DNA of 64,000 nt from Scedosporium boydii (lineage: Eukaryota > Ascomycota > Sordariomycetes > Microascales > Microascaceae), in NCBI GenBank assembly GCA_002221725.1, contig NJFT01000034.1, forward strand, positions 1 through 64,000. The letters run 5' to 3'. Under the pieces are notes generated by a model. The model ran no database searches and was not told the origin of the DNA. It saw only the letters and a list, made by a program, of their open reading frames with translations. Within the stretch, counting starts at the first letter, position 1; every line of letters begins with the position of its first letter. Both the position numbers and the translations under genes were made by a program. Positions 10,745 to 24,900 of this stretch are shown piece by piece.

Positions 10745-12350
10745 ATGCCTCGACAGAACGTGACAGACGGAAACCGGAAAGAAAAGAACCAACCGCGCGT
10801 TCCTGATGAAGAATGGGGCAAAAACAGATGGACCTTTATCGGCCTCTATGGTCGAATGTCCCTCCAAGAGGTGGTGGAAGTGGCTCGAAGAGAGCTGGAT
10901 TTCCGTGCGAAGTAAGTCCGCTACGCCTCGGACGGAGCTTGTGCCCCTTGGGAGTATAATGCTATTGTTCGCTCACACAAGAATACGCTTTGACAGTGAG
11001 AGACAATTCGTCAACCAGTTTAACAAACTTGGGGTCTATAAGAACCGCGCCAAAGGCGACTCCCGGAATAATAAGCGGCTGCTCTGCCCCGCCGACTTCC
11101 ACCAAGCCGTTTCCGATGGTCGTCACGCCTTCCCCGTCTACTGGAAACAACTCTGCCAGTGCACGATACCGAAGCTCTTCTTGGACCTATTGACCAACTG
11201 TGTCAGGACTTGCGAGGCGCATGAGGCCGTGCAGATAAGGGAATACATCAATAGACTTATTATGGAGCTTAAGGGCCGTGGACATGAGGATGACATTCTG
11301 TTCTGCCACTTTCTCTCCATTCTCCGAGGATATATTGCTCGGCGAGTCGGATTTCAGCCGCAGGACCTGTATCACATGCAGGACACGCAGGACATTGCCC
11401 AAATGGTGCGCGCTGGAGTTGAAGGCTTGATGGCCCAGGCAACGCGCGACGCGCAGCGCGCGACGGCCGGCTCCGAGATCATTGATACTCCCGGCTCGAC
11501 GACTCAGGCAACGCCCAACGCGCAACCCCTGAAAACCTACCCGAAGATCATCGATATGCCCCGATTTATGTTGATCAACTTCGCCTTGGATGAGTACTCA
11601 AACTTGATGCAAACGGGAGAGCAAGCGCTGGGAGAGGTGGAGATCTATGGCAAGGATTGGCGAGAGCAGATGATGCAAACGCTTCTCTGCAACCAGCAAC
11701 CACCAAAGGGCCAGAAGAGCCAGTTCGTCAGAATTCTGCCCGACTGTCTCGCCTGGTGCATCAAAAAGCTCAACGGACCCTTCAAGATACTCCCTCCCTA
11801 CAACATTCTAATCGCAGGCAACCGCAACGACCCTACCTGGAAGGCTACCGTTTACGTCTTCTGCTTCCTGTGGGGATGCTGCTTCGACGATCTCCCAGGA
11901 AAGGACTGTTCCTGGCCCCGCCTCGTTCTCCGAGGTTTCGGCATCACGCCATCGGAATTTCTCTTCACTATGACTTCGATGATTTTGACGACGGTTTCCA
12001 GATCTCATGCCGGGGATGCAACGGTATCTACGAATGGTCACATGCTTGAAGAGGCAACGAGAACCTCCTCCCCATTGGCTCTCCTCACCTTAGCCCGCGA
12101 TGCTGCCGTGGCGTTAGAGGATCCCAAGGCTGACCTCCTTGACCCGTTCATGGATGAGTATGCATACCTTACCTACCCTTCTCCGGTCCCCGTTACCTCG
12201 GAAGAACGGCGTTACATGGACGAAATATTTCCGTACACGAGGGAATTCATAAGCAGATTTTCCTTTCCCGATGATCTGGGATATGAACAAGAGAATCCAC
12301 ATGCGAGTTTGATGGAGGAGGATACAACGGGATACAATATAATGAACTAG
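10745..12350 (+). CDS. Clr5-domain-like protein
   Basis: Two exons, 10745-10911 and 10982-12350, give 511 residues. The N-terminus (about residues 22-75) follows the pattern of the fungal Clr5 domain: EEWGKNRWTFIGLYGRMSLQ, then a helix ending ELDFRAK, then RQFVNQFNKLGVYKNR. The intron falls inside this domain (donor gtaagt, acceptor acaag). Clr5 is a DNA-associated domain named after a fission yeast silencing factor. The remaining 430 residues show no motif I recognise; they are partly helical, with a low-complexity stretch of Ala/Thr/Gln near residues 200-250. The C-terminus is acidic. A regulatory or chromatin role is only inferred from the domain. It converges on the dynein gene. Confidence 0.72.
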
Positions 12351-12945
12351 GCGATAGCGAGGCTTCTTTTCTGTCCTCTCTTTTCCCGTTCCTTCCTCTG
12401 GTTTTGGTTTAATTATCTTTAAGGATCTTTCCCCCTCCTCTTTTGGTTTCTCCTTCATTCTCATTTTCGTTTTCTCATCTTTTTCTTCATATTTTCATGT
12501 ATCTAACTAACTCCGCCCCCCTTTAGTGGTTTTCGGGGGACAGGACCGGCCAGTTTCTTGTCTATTCTCTCATCTCGACATGCTTCCTTGTTTTCGATGC
12601 ATGTCCAAACACAGGTCTAATTAATGTAACACGATCTTTAATGTAGCAAGTTCTCTTCAAGTTTCTAGGAACAGTAATGCTATCAATCTCCGTTCGAGGG
12701 AGGCCTCCGAAAAAAAAAAAAAAAAAATTCTAACAAAAAGAGAAAAAAAAAATACAAGAGAAAATCAGAAAACCATTGCTGCAATGGTTACTGCAATATC
12801 CTTCCTACCCTTTCAAATACTCATGCAATGTCTAAGCCAATGAACTCCTCTGTCCAACTTTCCTCCAATCTCGTAATTGTGTACATAGGAAAAACAGCTG
12901 AAGTATGAAGCGGTATATCGTGGCCCCAGAAAAGGCTTCCATGAC
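12351..12945. other. Intergenic, convergent 3' ends
   Basis: The 3' regions of the Clr5-like and dynein genes lie here. There is a pyrimidine-rich stretch at 12360-12490 and an A tract at about 12711-12727. No gene seen. Confidence 0.65.
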
Positions 12946-15900
12946 TTATGCCATGAGCTTCTCCTGATCATCCAACCTATCCGTAACCTTCTTCACATTC
13001 TGAATCATCGTCTGTCCTAGTCCTACAAGCAACAACTTCTCGGCATTGGCTGGCAAGCCGAGGTACGTGGGCGGCTCTCTCTCAGGGAGCTTGTGGATCC
13101 ACTCTAAGTAGTCAGGCAACGACGTGCCCTCAGGGACCGTGAGGTTGGTATCGGCATCGTCGACGAGCTTGTGGCCGGTATCGTAGGCCGACGGCGTCAG
13201 GAGATTGCGAACGAGATCTGTCAGGAGGCGGTAGTCGCCTTCGTTGTCAATCTTGCCGCCGTAAGTCTCAACGACGAGGTGACGAATCATCTCCCACGGG
13301 ATGTTCTGCGGAGCAATGTTTGTACGGTTCTGCGCGACAGCCTCAATCCAGGTGTCGATGATGAATGCAGAACATTCGTACTGTAGTAATCAACATTGTT
13401 AGCATACTCGAAGATTCTGTGTGTTGGGGGTGTTCTGGGAAATAAACTCACGTCGCTGTCATTGAACTCCCAATAGGCCTTCCAACCGAGCTTAGGCGCG
13501 TATCGCAGACGTTCTTGGACAACCGCATGCAAGAAAGACAAGAGCAAGTAAAGCCTCGTCCTCTCGACAGGACTCTTCGTAGCGCGAGTAGATAGCGACG
13601 ACATCGAGTCCTTCATGTTGGCACGCACACCGGCGGGCTGCTCGTACATGAGTACGCGGCTGGCCCGGAGTAGGTTGACCGGAATCTTAGGGCTGGATTC
13701 CATGGAAAGGAAGAGACGGAACTGTGCGTGCGGGTTGAGGTTCTCCATACGTTTCTCGAGACTCTGGAGCCACGTGGGCGCGAGATGGACGTTCTTGACC
13801 AACACCCAAGAGCCTGTCTGCGCGGCGTTCGCAATGGCTTTGTCGGCACCGGAGAGGCCTTCATTAGAACCCATGGCAATGTTGGTGCACCTGACATTCA
13901 GTCTCTCTACAAGATTGTCGACCTTGTAACTGGCATCGAAACCCGGGCTAGAAACAAGGGCGATGGGACGGGTGGCGGGAACTTCGGCAACCGTCTCTCC
14001 CAAGTCTTCGATGATATCGAAGATTGTAGGTCCGAATACGCCAGCTACGAAACGCTCAGCTGCCGGGATAAACCGATCGAGACGGAAGAGCTTAACGAGC
14101 AAGAGTGACTGAAGAGTCTTTTCGGCAGGGTCGGCTGTATTATCCCAGATGCGAGGCACGAAGTTCTCGGCAATCTCCTCAGTGAAGAACCTGTCCCAAT
14201 CGGCCTCAGGTGCCATGTCGAGCTTGTCTTTGAGAGCAGGAATGCGCCTAGCCTTATTTATAGCGTCAGCTTTCAGGCTGGGGTTACTCGAGATATCCTG
14301 ACCCTCAACCCTGTCACTGATGATCAATTCGAGGAGTGTCTTGTCCATCTGAATAGGTGAAGCGTGAACAAGGAGCATTGCCAGAGTAACGCGGTCCTTC
14401 TGAAGGAGACCAAGGGCAGTCCGCTGGAAGGTATTGACAAATAGATCCTTGACGATGATATCGCGGCGGGCATCATAATTCGTCACGCCCGCAAGGTGCT
14501 TGTTGTTATGGAGCACAGCCTCGAAAATGTCGAGGAAGTACTGGAGAGAGAACTGGTAGAAGTGATTGAGATAGTGAAGCTGCTCAAGGACGGCGAAGAC
14601 AGCACTGCAAGACTTGGCAATGATGCTGTATTGCTGCGTAATCTCCTCTACCTCTGTCATCACGCCTTCAGTATTCCTCATCTTGGCTGAAATCTCGGCC
14701 GCCTCTGTCTTTAGGGTCTCCAATGTTTCGATAACGTTGTCATCGTCCAGGATATTTCCACGAGACTCGTTAAGAGCCTGCAGAAGGCGCTTTTCAAGTT
14801 GTCGGAGATGGATCTTGAACTCGCCCTGCAACTTGATGAGGTTGGATCGGCGCTCGTCAACGTCTGGTCGTTCAGATTTGAGCACCTGGTTGAGAGATTG
14901 AGTCTGCAAGCTGCTTTGCGTAACAGTGAAGTTGACAAATGTTGTCCGGCTGCAAATGTCGGGGGCAAAGGTTGCCGACGGGTCTCGCGTGGCGAGATAC
15001 AGCTTGAATGCAGGCGAAAAGTCGATTTGTTGTTTGCCGAGCTGGATGAGAACACGGCCGCCTGTCTTCTGGTATTCCTTATTGAGAACATGGTTCAAGA
15101 TCGGATCAAGATGCTCTGCGTCTTGAATGAGGATCGGGTTACCGAATCGTAGAGCGCTCTCAAGCTGCTTCGTGAAGGAATCGTCCAAGAAGCTAGTGAC
15201 AGTCAAGCGGCGCGACTTGCACTCCTTCTGAAGGAACTCTGTGACACGACCAGAGGGGTCGATAATCAGAGGATACCTGTTGAAACGCTTCAAGATGATG
15301 GCGTTCTCCGTGCACAAATCGTCCACAGGTAGAGTGTTCTGCTGCCAGTTGAGCCTCTCGTCGGCAGTAGAGAGGTACTCGGTCACCGGATTGTGCGCCT
15401 TGAAGAGGACACCCGACAGATGTAATTGATGAAGCCAGTCGTCCATCATCGACTTTCGGAATGTCTGGTCATAGAGACCACTGTAAGCCAAGAAGGCCGC
15501 TGCAATCAAGACGTCACCGACAAGGGTGCTGATCTGAGTCTCGAAAGACTTGCTTCCTTCCTCCCAACGAATCCTCTCGGACGACAGGCTGTCGAGTAGC
15601 TTGACACTCCTGTCGACCTTGGACTGCACCCTCAACATCTCCGCCTTGATGGCCTCAGTCTCGGCGATCAAAGTGGCATACTCTGCCTTGTAAGTGGCAA
15701 TTCGGCTCTCCAAGCTGTCAATTGTCTGTTCGACGGCCTTGGCCTCAGCCTGGGTCTGCAGGGCTTGGTCTTCGAGTTGCGCGACCTCCTCGCGGAGAGG
15801 GCCGACCCTGTCTAGAATCTCGGCGTAGTTAACTTGGGCCGACACCCACTGGACGAGGGGACCGCAAGCCTTCGAGGCGCGGTTGACCTTCTCAAAGGTG

Positions 15901-18900
15901 AAATCGGGCGAACCCATGTAGTCATTGCGCATCTTGAGCCGGAGAGACTTCGTTAGTTTCTCTTCATTGTTGAAGTTGATGATGCTGGCAATGAAATCAT
16001 CCTTTCGCACGATGGCCTGAATCGATTTCCAGTCCGTAATTTTGTTCCCGAGAAGCGCGCATACGGCCTCGAGCGCGAGACGGACACCCTGCGGAGGCGA
16101 GCTCATGGAACGAACTTCTGTTAGATGCTGCCTCTTGATGTTACTAACACTGGCCTTCGCTTCTTCGACGGCTGGCTCGGCCTTAGCGAGGTCATCTAAG
16201 ACGATTTGCTTTCGCGAAGTCACTTCTCGCTGTTGGACATCAAGAACCTTCTGAAGCTCGAGGGAGGCGGCCTTGCGCTGCTCTGCCTCTTGCTGATCAG
16301 CGAGCATGCGCTTCAACTTCTCATCTGCCTCTGCGCCCTTGCGATCAAGCTGCGCAGACTTCTCCGCAAGGCTGACACGGAGGTCGCTGACTTTGTCCAC
16401 GGTATCTTGGAGCTTCTCCAGACCAGCGTTGAGATGACGCTGTTGCTCTTCGAGGTCCTCTCGCTTCTCATTGTAGAGCTTGACGTATTGAGCCACAAAG
16501 TCGAGGAAGTGGCGAGGGGTTAGGTATGTGACCCGACCTTGTTGCTTCAGAAGCTTGGAATTGAACCGTTGTAAAGAGTAGTGAATGTAGACCATAGAGT
16601 TGACAATAGCTTCGCGATGAGAAGGCGGTAGCGAGAGAGCACGGTACGCCACGGGAATCGTGTCAGGGGCAGCGTAATTGTGGCGGTCCAGATCAACGGA
16701 TTGGGTAAGTTCATGGCCGACCTGGAAGAGGGCCTGGTCAGACCAATCACCGAACCAGTTGAGCACGCATCGATTGAACAGAGCAGGACTGGTGGCTGCC
16801 TTGGAAGATAGACCATCCTCTGGCGGGTTCATCGTGAAGACAACATGGAGATTCTTGACAATCTGCTGCGTGAACCACTTGTGGAGCTCCTCTGGGGAGT
16901 CGAGGTGTAAGTTTTGTCGTTGAGCGCCTTCCTTGCAAGCTGTCATAAGAGCAGCATAGTCGTCTCCCTCAAACAGACCAGGAACTTCGGCGTTGGCGAG
17001 GAGTGTGTTCATGCGTTCCAAGAAACCGGAATCAAGGACATTGGATTCATCCATGATGAAGCAAATCTTCTCGCCCTTGCATCCGGCACGGCGCAGGACA
17101 TCTCGGAGGTCATCATCAAAGTCCTCCGCTGTATACTTGCCGTGGACCTTGATTTGGAAGACCTTCAAACCGTTCATCCAGGCAACGAATCGTGACAGAG
17201 TAGTCTTTCCACTTCCGCTGACACCGATCAAGATGAGATGTCCCTGGGGTTGTCTGAACACACGATCAATGCGCAAGACGTGTTCCAAAACGTCATTGAA
17301 GAGGATCAATGGTACGTCGACCTCCTCTTCGCAGAATGTCTTCAACCTGGCCTTGACGAAGTCTCGAAGCTGTTCGCGGTCGACAGGTACATAATGTCTC
17401 GAGAGCCAGTTGGAGAACAGGATCGGTCCTCCAAGAGCCTTCTCTTCATCAATAGTGGGGAAGAGCTCGAGCGCAATTCGGCGGACGGCTTCGTCAGTCC
17501 ACTGGCGCTCTTCTTCAGCGACGAGTCGATCCTGGAAGAGACGGAGAGCTTCGTGAGCCCAGATGCGGACAAGACCCTCAAGAGTAAGAGTTTCAAGAGG
17601 TCGAATGGCCTCATAAACACCACGGACCCATCGAGTAAGTTCACGAGGACTGTACACGTAGTGTGGCTGGATCTTAGGTGTGAAGCGCTGCTGCGACTGA
17701 AGATAGAACTTGACCATGGCTTGCGTAAGTGCGTCGGCATAGCCGCGAAGCGTAGGAATGATCTTGAGCACGGCAGAGTTGAAAGTACCGTAAATCTGCA
17801 GGAGCGAAAGCTCGCCAGGATAGTCTACCATGATCAAGGGCGCGTGCCTCAGGAACCTGGCGCCCAGAGGCGTTCGGCCAGCATCCGTTGGAGGGTTGCA
17901 GGCACCGACGAACTGAATCCTGTCTAGTGTAACCCAGGACTTGTCGGAGGTCCTCCAGAAACCATTGTGCTCAACAAGCTGGCGCAGGAACGAGATAGCC
18001 CGCTGAGTTCCGTACTTGTCGGGGGCCGGAAGGTTAATTTCGTCACAGAAGATGACAAGCCAGCGACCAATTTGCCTTGGCGAGAGGATAACACCGTTCA
18101 GAGTCTTCTTGTATTCACAGTGCTGTTCAAAAGTCTTAATAAGGAGGTCGGGTGTGGTGGCGCTCGAGAAGTTGAGGCCGACGACTTCCATATTAGGCAG
18201 TTTGCGAAGAGCGCTGAACAATGTCATCGTCTTACCGGAACCGGGAGGACCGCAGAGTAGTAGAGGTTTATGCTCGGCAAGCCACGAGTAGAGAACATCC
18301 TCGTGGCGGATTGTGTCCAGGGTAGGAATGACGACGTCAGTCTGGGTGATAGAGTGGGTGTTAACCTCAACTGTCGGGACTTGCGCTTGCCAAGAAGTCC
18401 ATTCGGCCTGGGGTAGGGAGACATCAAAATCGATCAAAGAGCTGGAACCATCGACTGGGGGCGATCCAAAGTGGGCGATACCGCAAAGCTTGTCGCCGAA
18501 GAGTTTGCGCTCACCAAGTGGGCAGTCTCCGGTTAACGACCATACGAGGGCGAGGAGAAGCTTCTTGGAAATATAGCCTTCCATTTGTTCGTGGTCCAAT
18601 GGGAAGTCAGTATGCTGGGCATTGTATTCGATGATATCTCGGACCGCCTTGTTTAATAGGGAGAATAGGGTGTTGAGGACGCGGGCAATAGTGAAGTCCA
18701 TGATGTGCGTATATCCCTCGGCTTCCTTGAGGGCAGCAAGGATGAAATCATCCTTAGTCAGGAAGGTTTGCAGTAGATCAGCGACCTGTGCCTGCACAAC
18801 CAGCATCTTGGCGGGGTTTTGGCCAGAGCCGACTGCATCCTCATCAAGATCTTCGAAGACGACAGTCCGCAATCGCTCGAGGTAGTTGGCGACCATCATG

Positions 18901-21900
18901 TTGGGGGATACGATATCTTCATTGAACCAGACCATACCGCAACGGCTCACAGTGGCTAGGGTCGCGTACTTGAGGTTCTCTACTTCGAACATGATGCGGA
19001 CGTTCGGCGGTAGGTTGAGACGTTCTCCGTTAGGCAGGGTTAGGAGTTTGTTATCATCGAGGACACTGTTCAAGTTTTCAACCCACTCGGGGTCAACGTC
19101 GCCATCGAAAACGATCCAGTGCCTCTTGGTATCTTCGCCACGGAGGTTGTCGACGATCTTACGAAGAATGCTCGTGAACAAGCCGTCGGTCCACTCGCGC
19201 GTTGTTGAATCAAGGTTGCCATACAGGGCCTCCTTCGACATGACCTTGGAGTCGATGACATGGGAAATACCCTCGATATCCTCAACAACGCGAAGAGCAT
19301 CAAGCAACAGCCTCCAAGCACCAGATTTGCCACTGCCCGAGTTTCCAACCATCATAACACCATGATGGATTTTCTGAATCTGGTACAGTTGAAGAATCTT
19401 GGTCATCCAAGAGTCTGTAACGACCATTTGTCTTTCGCTGGCGAGTGTTCGAATGGCGTTCTCGAGCTTCTCGAGGTTGGCTGGCACGTACTTGATGCCA
19501 GGGAAGCAGACTTCCTCGATTCCGGACATGATATCGACATCATCTCGGATGAGCTTAGGAGCGATCGTCTCGCGAATACTCTGGACGATGATTTCCGGCT
19601 CGAACGCCGCGTCGTCAACTGCATTGACCTCGCCATTCGAGAGCCTAGCACGCTTCAGGCCACCGGAGCTGACAAGAACACTCTTCAAGGCACGGAGACC
19701 GAAGTCGTAATGAGCCTGCTTCGACAGCTGCTTGGAACACTGGTCGAAGAAGGGCACTGTCTGCTTCGAAAGCTGCTTTGCTTGGTTGAAGCCCTGGGAA
19801 TACAACATGACCTCGGCAATCAGTTCCTTGTCTGGCTTGGACATGGCCACACTTCGGAAGAGCTTCTTCAAATTGTCTGGGAGATTGGATCGGCCCGCAT
19901 AACCAGGGTTCATGGTGATGAAGATACCGGTATTCTGACTAACGTGTAATTGTCGTCCAACGAGCTCAATCTGGGCCTTGTCGTCCTCGACACCTTGTTT
20001 AAGGCCGAGCTGGATGTTCTGAATCTGCTGGGAAACGGCAGACAGAATCCTCTCCTCCAGACGGTTGAACTCGTCGAAGCAACCCCACGCGCCAACCTGG
20101 CAGATACCGAGGAAGATGCGGCCCATTGCTTGGAAGTCAAATGTGTCATCACAGCAGAAGACGAGGGTGAATCGCCCGAGCTGGACACCAAGGGCTTTAA
20201 CGGACTCAGTCTTACCAGTACCTGCTGGTCCATAGGGAGAGCCTCCGAGACGCTGGCAGAGAGCCTGGGTAAGAGTGCCGAAGCAGCGGTCCGTAAGAGG
20301 AGTTCGCACAAGACGGTCCGGCACACCGAGATACTCGAAGCCGTAGTCCAACTTGGCATTGGCCATCTTGATGCAAAGACGCGGTAGATAATCGCCCTCG
20401 GGAGTGTAGACGTAGCGCATCTGCAGGAGCCACAGGTAATGCTTCTCGTGGGTGGCGTTTGCTTTGATCAGCTTTTCAATAACGTCACGCTGATGGACAC
20501 ACTCGGTGATAAGCTGTTCGCACTTCTTTCGCTCAATTACACCGAGGTCGCGGAGGACAGTGTCAGCAAGGTATCGCAAAATGCCGACCTCACGATTGTA
20601 CAATGTCTGCAGAGTCTTTCCGCCAGCAGCGAGAGACTTCTCAACAGCCGTCGTCCATACAACTTGCGTCGCTAGGACAACGATCTGGCTGGGGAACTCT
20701 TCCATGTATTTGTCGAACGCCGCCCCATCAAGCGTTTCGGCTTCAAAAATGGGTGTGTAGGCTTCGACAGCCTCTGCGAGAAGGTGGGCGAGCGTCAATT
20801 TCATGCCGACCTCCAGCAGTGTAAGCCAGTCGTTGATGCGTGGTGTCTTGGCAAGGGAAATCTCTTTCTTAAGCTTGACAACTTCACCCTCTTTGGACGT
20901 GAATCCGGTGATGATAGAGTTATCATCGTCCATGGTGAGACCTGAGATACCGGCGAACATCTTCTTAAAGTGTTTGGCAATACGGAGAGTGTCGTTGCTA
21001 TTACCAATCATTTCGAGTAGATCCTCGTCACCGACGAAGTAGAATCGAGGGAATGACAGACGTTCCTTCTCAAGGTACTCTCCAAGGGCCTTTTGGATCT
21101 TGTTCAGAAGTTCCGCAAGACGCTCCAAGGACTTTTGAACATTCGGAATGGTAAGAACTTCCAAGACGTACGGTTGCTTATAGACTTTCTTCATCACGGC
21201 CAAGAACTCGCTGTTGATGTTCTGGAAGCGACCCGACTCGATAGGCAGGAGATGCTTAATATCGGCATTACCGGTAAAGACACCTTCGAGGTAGATCCAC
21301 TGTCGCTGGACGTCTATCCAGATGTCGAAGAGGACATGGAGCCTGTTCAACTTGTCCTCCCAGGCCGAGGCATCTTCCTCAAATTCCTTGTAATAGGGCG
21401 AGTGCTTCATAGCCTGCAAAGAGTTGAGGTTCTCACTGCACTTGGCAAAGAGGTCATCCCAGCCGCGGATGAGACGGCACTTGTTGTGATAGTTGACCAG
21501 GTCGAGTGCATAGTTGGTCCACGTCTCTCGGACTTGTCGGATGAACTCTTCCAAAGCCATTTCGCCCTGCGCCTGGGCGATGATATCCTTCACGATCGCT
21601 TCTGTTGCAACGAGATTGAGATCCCAAACATCTCCGAGAGTCATGGAGACAGGGGAATATCGCTTGCCAGGACGCAGTTGCTTGAAGATTTTGGTCCAAT
21701 GGCGGTCCCGAATGGCATCCGACTTGAGGTCCGAAAGAATAGGATTGACCTTCAAGAGACCACGCAGAATCTTCTGGACATGTTCAAAGGCAGCATACTG
21801 CCGCATCCGACTCGGCATTTCCTTGGTGTTCTTGATGAGGTCGTCGATCTTGCCGCGGATTTTTCGGGGTTGGACTGCGGTCCAGAGAGTTTCGCGGGTA

Positions 21901-24900
21901 TCGTTAAGACTTGCCCAAATCGTAGCGAGATTGGCCCAGACGGACTGGAAGTCCTGGACCTCTTCCATGATGGCATCGAGAGAAGAATCGGGGCTGGGCG
22001 GAAGATCAAGCGCCTCCTTGGCTTTCGCAACCATTTGAGAGTGCTCCTGGAGAGCTGTGATGCGGCCCTCGAACTGCGTAAGGGTAGCGGATGCGACATC
22101 CGGAGGAATTGTGCCAGAAACGGGCTTCTCTGCGTTCCACTGAGAGGCAGCTTCGGCAATTCGTTCGTTTACAAGCTTGTCTTCGGCGATAATCTTAGCC
22201 CGGAGGGCATCCGTCTGGTCATTGACAATCTTCGACTTCTTCTCCAACATCTCGTTAATGGCATCCCATTCGCTTTCAATCTGGGCGATGTCGACCCAAT
22301 CCTGAGGGAACTGGTATCGCTGTCGGACCAACGTAGACTGGCCTTGGCGGAACATATCGATCTCCGGTGCCCAGATCTTTACGTTCCTACGGCAAGCCTG
22401 GACAGCCGTGATAAATTTGACGGCCTTGTCAGTAGAGGCAGATTCGAGGGTTTGGGGCTCGAGATCTCGGCGCATCTTGTCCATGTCAGCGTAAACATCC
22501 CGCATGCGAGCTCCGAGGCGGCTAGCAAATTTGAGGAGGATATCATGCTGCCACTGATCATACTTGGTGTTCACGCGAGTCTGGACCTGTTCGTAATCGA
22601 TGGTGATATGACCGAAGGATTGGCTGACTTCCTGGGTGTCGAAAGTTTGGCGAGTCTTGCGAATGTCCTGGAGAAGCTGAAGCCAACTCGACAACTTCTC
22701 GCCAATGGCCTCATAGACTTGCTCTGACTGCAAGTCCCACAGTGATTGGAACTGCAACCACTTGTCGACGTAGGCACTAATGTCCCGCAGCTTGGCCTCC
22801 ATGGCAACGTAGACGCGAGAAAGAGCATCGGCGCACTCCATGGGGAGATCGGTGAACCGGGCGTCGTCGTTCTTAGCAGCGAGCGCCATCTGGTACCGGG
22901 TAGCCTTGAGCTTGGGGAGGTTGCAAACAACGCCAAGCCAATCGTGAAGGTGGAGGAACCATCCTGCTCGCGCATGCTCGAGCGGCGGGTCCAGATAGAT
23001 AACCTGGTTTCGCATGGCCAATTCGTGAACTAGGCGAGGCATGACGGGACCGTTCTTTGCCTCGGCCGGGTCGATAACTTGTTTCCGGCCACCATCTTCT
23101 AGATACTCATCCTCAAAAGCACCAATCCAGGCATGGATGGCGTGCTGCAAGCGGGCAAGAAGAACGTCCTTAAGTTTCTGGTTCATCCCTTCAACCCAGA
23201 AGTTCAGGTTAACATACTGCTCCAAGTTCAGCTGATCAACGGCGGCTTGGATGGTTTCCAAACGAGACTGGAACTCGTCGGTCGCGTAAGGGCAGATTGC
23301 AAGCTCCGCAAGTGCCTTCTCCACGGTAGCATGGATGGAAGCCAAAGTAATGGTCTTGGACTGGAGGAGGGAAACGGCAGCCACAAACTCCCGGATGAAC
23401 ATCCCGTGCTTGCTCTCACCTGCCTTGCCAATGCCAAGCTCTGCGAGGGAGTGGTTGGCTCGGTTGGCATTGAAGAAGACGTCGTAAGCGGTCACGAAGG
23501 ATTCCCACTTCAGTGGCACGCCCTTCTTGATAAGGGCAAAGCCGTCATTGCGGTAGCCGTTGAGAAGAACAGCCTCCTCACCCATCTCGGAGATCTGGCG
23601 CATAGTCTGCGAGAAAGTCCTCACACCCTCCATCAGACTAACGGCGTAAGGATACACCCTCTTGGCATCCTTGGATACCGAGCTGATGGTATGGGGGACC
23701 GAGTAGTTCTGCCAGGCCAGGTTTCGAGTCTCTTTGAATAACGTGATCACTTGCTGGTCAAAATTCACAGTGAGTTCCAAGGTATTAGATGATCGAACCC
23801 TGTTAACGGTGAATAGAAAGCCCGAAATCGAAATCTTTCTCCTCTTGACTTCTCGCGCCCACGCCTCAAAAATTGGGCGCGTATCGAGCTTCGACCTGAA
23901 GAGGTTACTTTCATGAAGGAGCTTCTGACCCTCGGAGTGTACCTTCCACTCCTCGCCGAGAACATGTTCTACCTTCTTCATGTATCCGTCCAGCTGAAAT
24001 TCGATTTGGCGGGCCCAGATAATGGCGCCGGAAACAGGAGGGAGATCACGCAATTGGGCCATGGCGTGGGCCTCGGAGTGGGCGTATTGCTGCTTATACC
24101 GCTCGTGAAGGCCGTTGATAGCCTGCTTGACGTGGTCAAGAAGTTGGTGCTGGTACTCAGCAATAGCACCCTTGATCTTTGGCCGCACAAAAAGCGCGTT
24201 GAACTTGGAGAAGACGCGAAACATCTCATTTGCGTTCTTTGCAGTTCCTAGGCGGTCTCTAAGTCGGGTGATGATGGAATTCTCTACGCGTGTCGTGCGC
24301 TCGTTGTAGACATTCTCGGCTCTCGCCCACCTCTCCGTCCCTTGAGGGGAGACGTCGAGGAGGTCGACGTTCCTGAGGGCTTCCCATGCTTGCTTAACCT
24401 CTTCAACAGCGTCGACATCGCCCATCTCTTCAATGACGATGGCGCCAGTGGGGTCTCCCGGTTCGACCACGCCGTCAACAGATGCCTTGGGTCCCAAGAC
24501 GTTGACGATGGTCCGCTGGAGCTGTTCATGGTTGTCTCTGAAGGTGCTCACATACTTGAGACGGCCCTCAAGCTCCGAGTGCTTCTTGTTGACCTTAATC
24601 GGGATGAACTTGTCATTTCGGCGACGAGTGACTTCACGAGCAACATTTGTAAACTCCTTGATACTCTCCTCCCACGTCTGAAAGATAGAAACGCAGGCCT
24701 TCATAACCGATTGGAATTCGGCATACTCCAGCTCAACCAACTCGGTACCCGGAAGTAGCCGGTGGAGAACCTCATCAAGGTCACCCGAGATGGCCTCAAC
24801 AAGCGGAAGAGCTCGGCGGATAGGGTAAGGGCAGATCTTTAGCTTCTTATTTAGATGCGCAAAGATCTGGATAAGGGCGTCCTGGACCTTGGGCAGCGAA

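Noticed and set aside
21093..22727. 544-codon open frame on the plus strand
   Set aside because: It is the mirror of the dynein heavy chain coding strand; composition and position follow the dynein codons and no family is seen.
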